NCBI GenBank assembly: GCA_029204225.1
Contig: CM055111.1
Span: 29,162,340-29,226,339, forward strand
DNA: 64,000 nucleotides
Source of the DNA: Diphasiastrum complanatum
Lineage: Eukaryota; Streptophyta; Lycopodiopsida; Lycopodiales; Lycopodiaceae
Direction: 5' to 3'
A program made the translations under genes and the position numbers. The notes under the pieces are model-generated. The model ran no database searches. It worked only from the letters and a program-made list of their open reading frames with translations, and was not told where the DNA came from. Positions within the stretch are counted from its first letter, which is position 1. Every line of letters begins with the position of its first letter. Positions 23,755 to 34,172 of this stretch are shown here, piece after piece.

Positions 23755-24353
23755 TGGATCGTGCACTTGCTCTGGAGCACTTATCTACAAACCATATCAA
23801 TGAATGGTGGAAAGCCACTGCTCAACGGAAACCTTATTGTTACAACCAACGACTGTCTCGGAATATGTTAGTCCTACCTTTGATGGAAGCATTCACTCCA
23901 TTAATGTTTGTAGACAATTGGCTAGAAGATTTGGATTATAACTTCTACTATAGTGGAGGTATTGGTGACAACAATATGGTTTTCTTTGCTTCATTGGGTT
24001 TCCAAGGATGTGTTCAGTCATGGTGGAATATTGTTCATCACTTTCTTCCTTGGAATTGGTTAAATTTCAAAATAGTTTGAAGACAGATCTTCAATCGATC
24101 CAACTTCATCCAATGGTGTTCTTTGAACCAGATAACTACAGTTGCTGAGTACAATCAAGAATTTCAGCAGATGGTCCCAATATTCGATTATGGAGAAGTA
24201 TATCTTGTACAATGTTATATATATGGCTTACAAGCTCAATATTGGAGCATTGTAGAAAACTATCTACAAACTACTTCTCTCCAGCCTGGGTTTCGATTAA
24301 GGGAAACTATGGAATATGTTTCAAAGTACGAGCAACAAGAACAAAGGAAGTGA
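23755..24353 (+). pseudogene. gag-like domain 2 of the same element
   Basis: A second copy of the gag layout follows the first: FVDNWLEDLDYNF, then SLGFQGCVQSWWN, a tryptophan-rich break, and after a stop and frame change TTVAEYNQEFQQMV and YIYGLQAQYW. The order of motifs matches domain 1, so this looks like an internal duplication of gag. The reading frame is broken near 24079. Confidence 0.5.
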
Positions 24354-25159
24354 GCGTATACACTAAAGCATCAGTGGATCGACAACCGCATGTGAATGAA
24401 AGAGAAGAAACTTTTGAAGATGAAGATGATCCCATCAATGAGCCTGATGAGCAAAGTGATAATGACGAAGCAGATGTGCGAAGCGAGGACAATGACTCAA
24501 ATGAGCAAAGCGACAACGAAAGTCAAGTCCCAGATCCAGATACAGTTGCAGGCAACAAAAGTCCAATTCAAGATTCGGATCAAGTTGCAACAATAGATGG
24601 TGAAAATCAGGATTCAAATGAAAATCAAGATTCAGATCAGGATGTGAAGATAATTGAGCATCCTTTCGAGTTTCATTTCAACCATCAAAGTCCGGAACTT
24701 GACCTATATCAATGCCTTAATCTGGTCAATGAACAAGCAACTATGGATCGTCAAATTGAAAATATTACTATGCTCAAAGAAAGCCGATTAAGGCATTCGC
24801 CAAAATTTCAGAATGAGCAATATATGGCACCGTTATTCCATGGCTTGGAATTGAGTGGCAATTTAAAAAATCCAATCTGCAAACCAATTCAATATGATTT
24901 GGGAGCTTTTGAAAATATTGTTATTTTTGACAACAATCTAATGGAGTATGAGGTATTCAACAAGGATATTGTCTACAATGGAAAGATTTCATTAATCCAT
25001 GTAAATCCAACTTGTATCAATACTTTGGATTATTGTTCAACCCCTCATAGATCCATTTTACAATATATTCAAGTGACTTCAGTTGAAGAACCCTATTCTC
25101 TAGAACTCAATTCCCAATATCTAATTCACGCGCTTATCCAGAATGTATGGACGTCATAA
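24326..25159 (+). CDS. acidic protein of unknown function in the gag element
   Basis: Open to a TAA/TAATGA-type end at 25157-25159. The N-terminal third is strongly acidic with repeated D/E/N/Q/S runs (for example EDEDDPINEPDEQSDND and NENQDSDQDVK), then a region rich in aromatic residues and Asn without recognised motifs. No protease, RT, RNase H or integrase motif is seen. The frame overlaps the end of gag domain 2. It could be a degenerate pol or an extra ORF of a non-autonomous element. Function is unknown. Confidence 0.4.
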   Translation, partial: VRATRTKEVSVYTKASVDRQPHVNEREETFEDEDDPINEPDEQSDNDEADVRSEDNDSNEQSDNESQVPDPDTVAGNKSPIQDSDQVATIDGENQDSNENQDSDQDVKIIEHPFEFHFNHQSPELDLYQCLNLVNEQATMDRQIENITMLKESRLRHSPKFQNEQYMAPLFHGLELSGNLKNPICKPIQYDLGAFENIVIFDNNLMEYEVFNKDIVYNGKISLIHVNPTCINTLDYCSTPHRSILQYIQVTSVEEPYSLELNSQYLIHALIQNVWTS

Positions 25160-26151
25160 TGATTGAGAATGTCCTCTCAGTCAACCAAGACTCTATCGAA
25201 AACTGACTTTAAAAATATGCCAACAATTTGTATCGGTTTCTTTGGAGAAGTTTGCATTGCTCAGTGGATACTAACTCGGTGAATCTTAACCTTTAGCAAC
25301 TAGTCTGGCTTTGTATCTTGCTGCATGACCCTTCTTGTGATAGTGTATGCACTCGATTCTTGGATTGCTAACATGTATCCACCGTGTGGCCATCACATCT
25401 GCATTTGACACATGTCTTCTTCTCACCACTTTGCTGCTTGTTCTTGCTCCTGCCTTTCCATATTCATTCATGATCTCCCTCTTTCTGTTGACTTTGATCT
25501 TGTCTTTGGGTTGACTCCCTCTTAGGTTGAGGCTTCTTCTTCGGCTGATCTCTATTGTTGTAGAGAGCTTGATCTGACTCGTTTTTGTCGTCATAGTGCT
25601 CATAGTGCTCTTGTTCATTACTTTGTATGTTGGCGACACACTACTTTTCAACGATAATGTTGATCTAATAAAAGATGCTAAGAAGATGATGTCCTCAATT
25701 GTGTCTTGAAACCAACTTGACTAAGGCATGCAAAATCCATGTCTCAACTTCACTACTAATTATTGTCTAAGGAATGGTATTATAAAGCTTAGTCGTAATG
25801 TGCCCACCAATCATAATAGGTAAAAAGGTTATGAGAGATGGTGTCCCCATGAAATAGTCCACAACAAATATAGTCACTAGAAATTGGCCAACAAGACAAA
25901 CCATAAACCTCATGGTCCTTGCTTAGTAGAAGTAAATGCTCACCATACATAAAGTCGGGCCATCAGTGTCAGAAGATATCCTGTCAAGCCCCATATTCAT
26001 ACTATCCAAGACATGTATCAAAAGAGACATCAATGATGGTAGCATGACAAATGTGACAAGGCCCCAAGAAAGAGATGGCACAAGTTGTAGGCAATCAATT
26101 AGCATGTTGACAACATGAGACAACTCGATGGACATCTACATTAGCAACAAT

Positions 26152-26155
<4 letters not shown>
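25160..26155 (-). mobile_element. copia gag/RT scraps
   Basis: The minus strand at 25286-25651 reads a basic region, then a half zinc knuckle (CIHYHKKGHAA) joined directly to RYKARLVAKG, which is the start of a copia RT. The protease and integrase that should lie between are absent, so a large deletion has fused the two. The remainder to 26155 shows no supportable coding sequence. Confidence 0.5.

Positions 26156-26225
<70 letters not shown>
26156..26225 (+). repeat. microsatellite (GA)n
   Basis: About 35 GA units, uninterrupted. Open frames through it (Arg-Glu or Ser-Leu repeats) are repeat artefacts. Confidence 0.95.
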
Positions 26226-26229
<4 letters not shown>

Positions 26230-26725
26230 TAAAAGCTCACTTATAAATGATAAAAAGCCTGTTCGGCCAAGCTCGCTCAAGGCCCATTCCCATTTCAAGT
26301 CAAGTACACCTCAATGTCGAGTATTGTCAACTCAAAAAATCCATCTTGATACAATAAAGTTGAAAGGGATAAAAAGCTCGACAAGATGCAATACAAAGGG
26401 GAAATGAATGTCACATGTCTCTTGGAAGCTAGTCGACTTACCACTTGGTAAAAGGTTGATTAGTAGTAGATGGGTTACATCAAACTAAATATCACGCTAA
26501 TGGCTATGTTGGTCATGAAGGGCTATGAACGAGAAAAGCAAGACTATGTTACTACGAGGAGATATTTGCACTTGGGACAAAATGGATCACCTTACATCTT
26601 ATTGTGTTTTAGGCAGCTTGTTATGGATGGAAAATGATTGTCAAATCCTCATTTTCAAATGGTGTCGTTAAAGAGCAAATCTATGCAAGCCAAAGGCATC
26701 ATGTGCATCATATCCCTATGGAGAA

Positions 26726-27110
26726 TCACTAAAAAGCAACAAAGAGTGTTGCATTACATAAATGAGACATTTGATTATGGCTTGTTCTATAGTCATCTTG
26801 ATAGTATGCCAATACTTAAGTTATGTTGACAATGATTGGCAATAGATGACAACAAGTCTAGCACAGGATATGGATATCTTTTAGAAAATGACTATCTTTC
26901 AAGGTCTAGCAAGAAGCAAGACATTGTCGCTCTATCGTCACCAAAAGTAAAGTAAGTGGGATGATCATAATGCACTAAACATATTGAATTGAGACATCAC
27001 TTCATAAGAAAAAAGGTGATGTATAGTTCTACCTGTTTAGTGCATTATGTTTCTAGTGAACAGTTGACCCACATTTTTGCTGAGGCTTTATGGAAAAATA
27101 TGTTATAAGT
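26726..27110 (+). pseudogene. copia RNase H fragment
   Basis: The + strand keeps YINETFDYGLFYS, KSSTGYGYL, RSSKKQDIVALSS, KHIELRHHFI and EQLTHIFAEAL, matching in order the RNase H end of plant Ty1/copia polyproteins. Stops and frameshifts interrupt it. No LTR is defined nearby. Confidence 0.7.
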
Positions 27111-28459
27111 ATTAAAAAACAGAACACCTATTTTTAAAGCAAATTTCACTAGATAATGTTGAAACATGAAATCCAGTAAATATTTCATTTACATAGCCAA
27201 CTTGCATGGCTATGTATATGAAGTAGTTGTCTCATTAGGTGTTATGAACTAGTTGACACTTGATTAAGCCCATGCAAATTGGATATCCATCGTTTCTACA
27301 TATTCTACGGGCTTTGATTTATATATGCTTTTTAGTTTTACAGTTATGAGTATGCACTGTTGCTTGCTTGATCTCCATAGCTAGCTTCCTAAGACTCACT
27401 CTATCAGCATCTATGTGATTCTGGATTTGTTATTGCCTACCACATATTGGGCCTTCTCCTTCTATCATTGTTGTTGCTCTTTGATCTAAGACGAGCTTTC
27501 AAGCCATACTTGAATGCACACTGCAGCGCACTTGATGCTCACAACTCTAATCTCAAAAAATCTACATCCTACTCTCAAGATAAGAATAATTGTTCATCCA
27601 GGGTGAAATAATGAGTAATCTTAAAGATGACGCATTTTATAGTTCGAGTTGACAGAGTCTCGACAGAAGGACATGATATTCTTCTATTTGCAAGTGGCAT
27701 GTGGATGCAGAAGAAAAGTGGAGCTTTCAAACCACAAAACAGTCAATATCATGCATTCTTGCAACATATTATTTATGCACTTATCCATGTGATAGTAAAA
27801 TAAAAATCTCCTTACCTGCAAATAAGATTGGGTCGTATAAGGATGGTACTAAGTTTCATGGGCTTGAGTGAATTTCAGGTGACTTAGAAAGTGAAGGACA
27901 AGCCTCAAATGAGTGTGAGGATTGCTTGACTTAAAAAAGCTTTATGTAAAAGGTGCAGTTTCAAAAGATAGAGTTCTGATTTAGAATTGAAATGAATTTT
28001 TCAAAAAATTATTACTACGAACTAAATAAGGTGTTCAAAGATTGATCAAAAAGCTATTTCTCACGTCTATCGATTGTGTAGTTCTTGAGGCATTCAAAGT
28101 TGAAAATCAGTATTAGTTTGAACTTTGAAGCTAAATGAAGACTACCAAAAACGCTAGGTCAATAGGTGGAAAAAAAAGGGATGAATGATTTGTGCTCCGA
28201 CCAACAGAAGAATCAGGTGACGTTATGCTCAATCACGCTACGGAATCACATAAAAGCAAAACCACCGTACATGATCCTTGTTCTCAAGTCAAACCACTGT
28301 TGCTCTCAATTTCATAACAACGATAGTAATTGTGCTAGCACAATCAAAGAGCAGATGACAAATACTTCATATCAAAGAGGAGATGACAAATACTTCATAT
28401 CAGGTTCTTCTGATTAGCCTAACTACCAACTTTCTTCTATGGATGAAATTTTTTGGAAC
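27111..28459. other. intergenic, no gene seen
   Basis: This AT-rich sequence lies between the copia fragment and the APX stop codon, and its right end should contain the APX 3'UTR. A small direct repeat (GATGACAAATACTTCATATCA) occurs twice near 28354-28402. No coding sequence is supported. Confidence 0.5.
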
Positions 28460-31400
28460 TTACGCATCCTCCCCAAACCTGCACAAGAAAACAGAGTATC
28501 AATGGCGTGCCTTACTATTTCCCTTTATCCAGGATTATTTGTCCATATGAGCTTTAGGGGAATCAAGCTACAGGCCTCAAACCGAGGAAAGGAGACATCA
28601 ACCAAAGCCAAATTTTGCAGGCCAGGCCATTGTGGATCACTACAAATTCTTCATAACCCTAAACAGATTAATTCAGGTAGAATCAGAGATTTAGTAGCTG
28701 GGACTATAAGTTGAATTTTTGTACTAGAAACAGCCTATCCATTTTGATGACAGAAGTCAAGCCAATCATACTACCTCCCGGAAAACAGACATGCCAAATA
28801 ACTCGGGAGTTCACTATCTCATAACTCACCCAAGCTCTGAAAGCTTCAAATGAGATTCTGAGTAATCCTGGAAAAAAGCTTCTTCATCCTGTCACGCATA
28901 TGTCATAGATAACCTCATTATCGCATTTAGACAGGCGTAAGTTCAAAAACAGTGGAGCGGGAGAGATTCAAATATGGAGAATCACTTCAGCCTACATTCT
29001 TACACAAACAGCAGATGCTAAAAAATTTGTTTCCACTAACCTGTGCATACAGCTCAACAAATGTACGGAATTTGGGATCTTCAACTAAAGCCTTGTCAGA
29101 TGGGAGCTGCAAAAGCCCTTCTTTCTCACCCGTAAGCAGCTCCCTGCAATCAGAATTTTGGATTACATGAGAGCGAAATTCAAGCAAAGAAAAGACGAAG
29201 CAATAGTGATATACATAACATCATAAACTTCATGGATTGGGAATGTTACAAACAGGCAGGGAATTTACGTGAAATATGAGTTATCAAATATTAAAGGATT
29301 GGGTGTCCAAGCCCCTTCAAAGCCAGATCGTTCCTTGTGAGCTCTTCCCTAGTACATAACACACAAACGCTCAGTAAGTTAAGTCAGCTTGCAATGAGCA
29401 CCACCAATTAGTGTCTAACGCGAATCCTGAAAGCATACAAAACTCTTGATGGGACCCCGTAAAACTTACCAGAGAGTGGGCACCTGAAAGAGCAACAATC
29501 TCCTTGTCACTCAATCCCATGTGTCCAAATACATCACGAAGATGGTCTGCTCCTGTAGAAATATTGTCCAACGTTCAAGACCAATCATAACATGTTTCTT
29601 CCCTGCTGCAGAATAAGGAAGTTATGCATTCATCATTCTAATACATAGTCCTCAAAGGTGAAAGCAGTTTATATCTACCCTTCGTTGCATCTGGCAGCCT
29701 TCCTTCTTCTGGGCTCTCAGCAATGTCCTGCATTGAACATTTCGAGATAAGACATATATACTGGAACCACAAATAATGGCAACAATTATGATGACCAGCA
29801 GAAATACATAAGAACAAGGTGAGCACTGGCAACTTTTGCAAAATTAAACAGATTTTGCTTTGGAAATGAATTATCATGCGACAGTCAAAATTTGATGTAA
29901 AGAACAGAACTACAAATTTAAGCACAGGGGACAAAACATTCCTAAGGGATTGGAGAATCAAGTATCACAGCTCAAAAATTGAAATGAATCAAACACAAAA
30001 AAGAATTCTTACTTTCCTTCCAGGATGAAAAGGGATTGTAGGGCCACCGGTAACTTCTATAGCAACCACTCCGGCCAGCTGCAAAATTAAGATGCAATGC
30101 ATGTTATTGGCTGATCAGCACACAGTGAGAAGCCCAAGGCTACCAGAAAGATAAGCACATCAGCTGCAATATAACATCCTTGTCTTTTTATCTTATATGT
30201 CCCTGTGCGCCTGATGTAATCAAGCTCCAGACCTCAAGGTGAGGAAAGGAGCAGTCCACCAGCAGGCCACTTATTGCGAAGTTCCATTGACACTTAAGGC
30301 TTGTGTACCCTAAATGCAATGGTCCTGCACCACTCAAACCGTGCAATTACTTCATCCCTGTTCTCATCTCTCAGCTGAACATGCCTCTCAACGCTCATAA
30401 CATTGTCTCAATCACCCTTAACAAGGAAGTTACTGAATTTGATGCTTGGTTAAAGACAGCATATTTGGTACTTTGAAACTGAAACAGAATCTTAACACAA
30501 AACCTCGGAACAAAATTCAGAGATTTTGTCCAGCTTCATGGATAATATCGATTCACAACCCTCTAAAGAGTAAAAAAAGCTCCATTACCTGGTAAAAATC
30601 AGCATAAGATAGGATCGGTACTTGCTCCTTGACGGGTTCCAGGAGCTTGATTGCAATATCAAGTCCTGCATTGGCTCCATGGGCTAATTCATGTTGGTTT
30701 CTGATTGTGCCGAATGGTCCTCCTGTTTTGGTCTTGACATCATATGTTCCAGCTCCATGCCATCTGATATATAAATTAATTTGCCAGAACTAAATGTCTG
30801 TGAGTTCGAAACTAATGAGCAATCAGATAGGATGGTTTTGAAAAGCCTGTGACAAAACTGAACTTGCAATTGAAATTGAAACCAGAACTATCAGCTACCA
30901 TGACAAGGGACTAAGAAAGTGACATAAGTAGATTACTGAAAAGAAAACCTCATATAAGTCAAAGAAAAACAATCTGGAGGAAAAAGCAACTTACGCCAAA
31001 CGGACAACAATAGGGGCAATATTTTTCTCTGCACAGGGCACAAGAAATGTCCAGATGTCAAAAATGCAGTTTTCTATTGACAAAGAATGTAGATACATTA
31101 ACAGCTCTTATGAGCTCCATAATCGAGAAAACTGGAAAAAATGGATAATCAAATATCTCAAGTAAAATGCTGTACAGATGAAACAACTAAAGATATAAGC
31201 ACTGTACTACAAGCGAACAACTTCCCTTAAATTACTCGGCAGTGACTACATAATGAAACAACTAAAGATAGAAGCACTGTACTACAAGCGAACAACTTCC
31301 CTTAAATTACTCGGCAGTGACTACATAATACATGACAGACTCAAATGTAATGACTCACTCTTCTGGAACCTTACATGCTGCTCAAGTATATTGGAACATT

Positions 31401-31708
31401 GGATATCTGAGCGAAAAACTCATGAATTCATTTTAAATGATTTCTTCGGATTTACAACAGAAAAAATGAACTAGAGATCAGAAAACATGAGCATGATTCA
31501 ACCAAGACAACCCTGGAGTGCAAGCTTTGGGTACATTACTTCAAATATTGTTACAACAATACGTGTGAGATATCAGAGGTAGGCCACAACCAACATTCAA
31601 AGAAGACAAATAACATATACTACCTGCGATGAGGCCACGCAACTTTCTACGAGCTTTTTCGACTGCTTTAAGGTACTCCTCACTCACAACTGGATATGCT
31701 TTTCCCAT
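28460..31708 (-). CDS. APX: cytosolic-type L-ascorbate peroxidase, 10 coding exons
   Basis: Coding exons (minus) are 31708-31624, 31028-30995, 30763-30589, 30078-30013, 29727-29679, 29552-29470, 29348-29269, 29143-29041, 28888-28830 and 28478-28460. All junctions are GT-AG and all phases agree, giving 250 aa, the length of plant cytosolic APX. The enzyme reduces H2O2 to water using ascorbate. Visible residues are distal Arg38, Trp41 and His42 ([12 protein letters not shown]), proximal His162 (SGAHSL), Trp178, Asp207 (LPSDKAL), and ascorbate-contacting Lys30 and Arg171. The site usually held by Cys32 (EKNCAPI) is Ile here (EKNIAPI), and the usual Ser after His42 is Gly. The C-terminus ELGFGEDA lacks a membrane tail or peroxisome signal. 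No frameshift was found, so it is very likely functional. Confidence 0.96.
31178..31327. repeat. 75-bp tandem duplication in APX intron 1
   Basis: Two adjacent 75-bp copies (31178-31252 and 31253-31327) differ by about one base (GATATAAGC versus GATAGAAGC). They lie within the intron between coding exons 1 and 2. The near identity means a recent duplication. Confidence 0.9.
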
Positions 31709-31723
31709 TTCACGTTAAATAAT
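31709..31723 (-). other. APX 5'UTR, second part, with splice acceptor
   Basis: Fifteen bases upstream of the APX ATG the minus strand has a pyrimidine-rich run ending TATCCTCAG, a good 3' splice site. This indicates a spliced 5'UTR, as is common for plant cytosolic APX genes. Confidence 0.65.
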
Positions 31724-34072
31724 CTGAGGATACAAACACAATCTAATGTTAGCCTGTAAATCCTTTAGAAAACTTCAAGGAAAGAAACTGCAAACAAGTG
31801 GAGCTTCTCCATTTTTCCAGCACTTGGGGAGGGAATTTTTTTTATTTTATTTTGTTGGTAAGGGATACCACAATGTGATTGAGTTTCAAATAAACTAAGC
31901 TCCAAACAAGTTGCCCTCGCATATAGGCTATTGCACATAATTTCAAGGTACTAGGACCTTTAAAATCTGTGTTTTTGATGTCTCTATTTGGCCCTCATGA
32001 TCTTATTTGTCTGGATGGGCTTTTTGGTAGCCAAGCTATAAAAAATTTTGTTTGATGATGGGTTCTACACAACTGTATCAACGCCTCTTTGGTGCAGAAG
32101 CTAAGGTAGGGACAACTTCCAAGAAAGAGTAACCATCAATGCACGCGGCTAAGTTAGTCATGAGGAAGAGTAGCCAAGTATGGGACAAGATGGTTCCACG
32201 TCTTCCTATCGCAATTCAAAGTTATAATGATAAGTTAGACTTTCACAATATGGATTTGCATAAGGTAAACGTGATACTTGGTAAAGAATGGTTCTATCAA
32301 CACAATGGATCACTAAAGAAATATGTTACTCACTGCCTGTCATTCTTGCACAATGGTTCATTGATAGAATTATATGGTGATATAGATATTCCAACTTCGC
32401 ATTGTCTTTGTACAATGGTATAGAAATTCTTCTTGGAAGTTTCTCTATCTCACTTTATCCTTATAGGATGAGTGAAGGAGGACAAAGTTACAAATATGGG
32501 ACACATCCAACCTAGTAAATCTCATTGGGGAGCTCCATTATTGTTAGTTGGTAAGAAAGATGGATTGCGCTATCTTAGCCTTACCCTAGTAATGTGGATC
32601 GAAGAGATGAATGTTGATCCTAACAATACTTTGTGCTTAAGACAAATGCTAATGACTATGTGGAAGGGGAGTCTTGTATCAGGATGGTAGACCGGTTGCG
32701 TATAAAAGCATGGCGGGCGATAGCTAAAAAGGGCTATGCCTTGAGGGGGAGTGTTAGAAAGTGTATCTAACTAGACAATCTCAAGGCAAGAGCACACAAG
32801 CATGCACCCATCAAACCAAAACTATCACTCACATAGTATGACAACTCTTGATGAAAAAAAAAACTAAGTATAAAAAGTGGTTGCTCTCGGGTAGAGAGAG
32901 AACATAGAAAAAATTCTGAGTGTCGGAGCTCAACTCTCATAAAAAAACTAAGTGTCAATACTAGCTCTCACACTCTCATAGAGTGGCTCGAGATCCAAGA
33001 TAGGTGGCAATGAAGCTTAATGATTGGACCTCTCTGAAATCACCTCTTACAAAGATTGGACCACTCTTAGATCACCTCTTACAATGATCACACCATTTTA
33101 GCACACCTCTTTCTCTTATTGGTCCACATGGCAAAATTACATGATGAGGTGCTTAATCCTTACCCTCTCTACCATCATGCCAAGTGTAAGCAACCTAAAC
33201 TATCACGAGCAAATCCAAGTCATAATTTGCTCAAATCTAAAAAAGAAATTTGACCACTAACATATTTACAAGTGTACATGGGATGGATGTAGCCTAGCAA
33301 CCCCCAAACTCAAGATAGATAACTTTTACAATTCTTCACATTTGGAAGTCAATTTCTATAAGGTCAAGCCAAAATGTCTTTGAAATGAAAAAGGTTATCT
33401 AAGTAGACATTCTCAAGCAAGTTAAATTGTTATATGTATGCGGTCCTCCTAACAAGGATTAATTTTACATATTGTGCGAACTAATGCATTACTCCTTTTC
33501 CAACACAGGCCAGCCAAGGACCTGAGCTATTAGTGATGGCCAAAGGAGTAGATTCATAGGCTCTGAGAACGCAAATAAATGGTAACCAGTGAACACTGCC
33601 GAGTAACAAATGCAAAAGACTACAAACAAAATAGTCGCTTATTATAAGACGCATGACGGGAATGTTTCTCACCGCTTACTGTTATCACTCACATTCACAA
33701 TGAGATAATCAACAAATCATCATCTATTCCAACCTCTTTTCAGTCGGAAATGCGTAATATTTATCTGAAGTTTAATTTCTGGACGTATGAGAACAAAATA
33801 ATGAACGTCAGCTGCGTAAATGCAGCCAAAACAGCATACGTTCCCGAATGTCTAGTGCTAAAGTACGCTCCGGTGAACGCCATAACAAAAACTAATAGCT
33901 AACTGTGCTTTCATAACTTAAGGACTTACAAGACAAATAAATGAAACCTGCTCTGATAGATGAAGCACATAGAATCGATGCTTATAGAATGCGCTTCTTC
34001 GGTATTTTAAGTACATACATGAGATGATAATATAAGCTGCTTTAGTAGCACAGAGAAGCGAAGAAATCAAAC
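31724..34072 (-). other. APX 5'UTR intron of about 2.35 kb
   Basis: The inferred donor is GCAG/GTTTGATTTC at 34072 and the acceptor is at 31724. The intron carries a deleted gypsy element with its LTR (about 32100-33262). The rest shows no coding sequence. The donor match is good, but transcript evidence would be needed to confirm it. Confidence 0.55.
32100..33262 (+). mobile_element. internally deleted gypsy element with 3' LTR inside the APX 5'UTR intron
   Basis: The + strand has protease-linked gypsy sequence (VPRLPIAIQSYNDKLDFHN, DVILGKEW-like VILGKEW, SFLHNGSLIELYGD), then the RT entry NMGHIQPSKSHWGAPLLLVG, then a jump to the pol end. A polypurine tract TTGAGGGGGAG (32741-32751) precedes an LTR from TGTTAG at 32752 to CTAACA at 33262 (511 bp, inverted TGTTAG/CTAACA tips). 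Most of RT, RNase H and integrase are gone, and no 5' LTR is seen. Its orientation is opposite to APX. Confidence 0.7.
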
Positions 34073-34165
34073 CTGCAAAGATTAGCACTGAGGTGCAACG
34101 ATCCTCTGATCGAGCGCCCTTGGCTTCGCAAAAGCTCTGAATAAGAATTGATGGAGAGAACGACG
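34073..34165 (-). promoter_or_regulatory. APX 5'UTR exon 1 and core promoter region (putative)
   Basis: Upstream of the putative 5'UTR donor at 34073, a TATA-like TATTTTA lies on the minus strand at 34166-34172. That would put the transcription start about 30 bp below it, near 34135. The 100 bp beyond are GC-richer than the surroundings. The TATA match is weak, so this is tentative. Confidence 0.3.
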
Positions 34166-34172
34166 TAAAATA

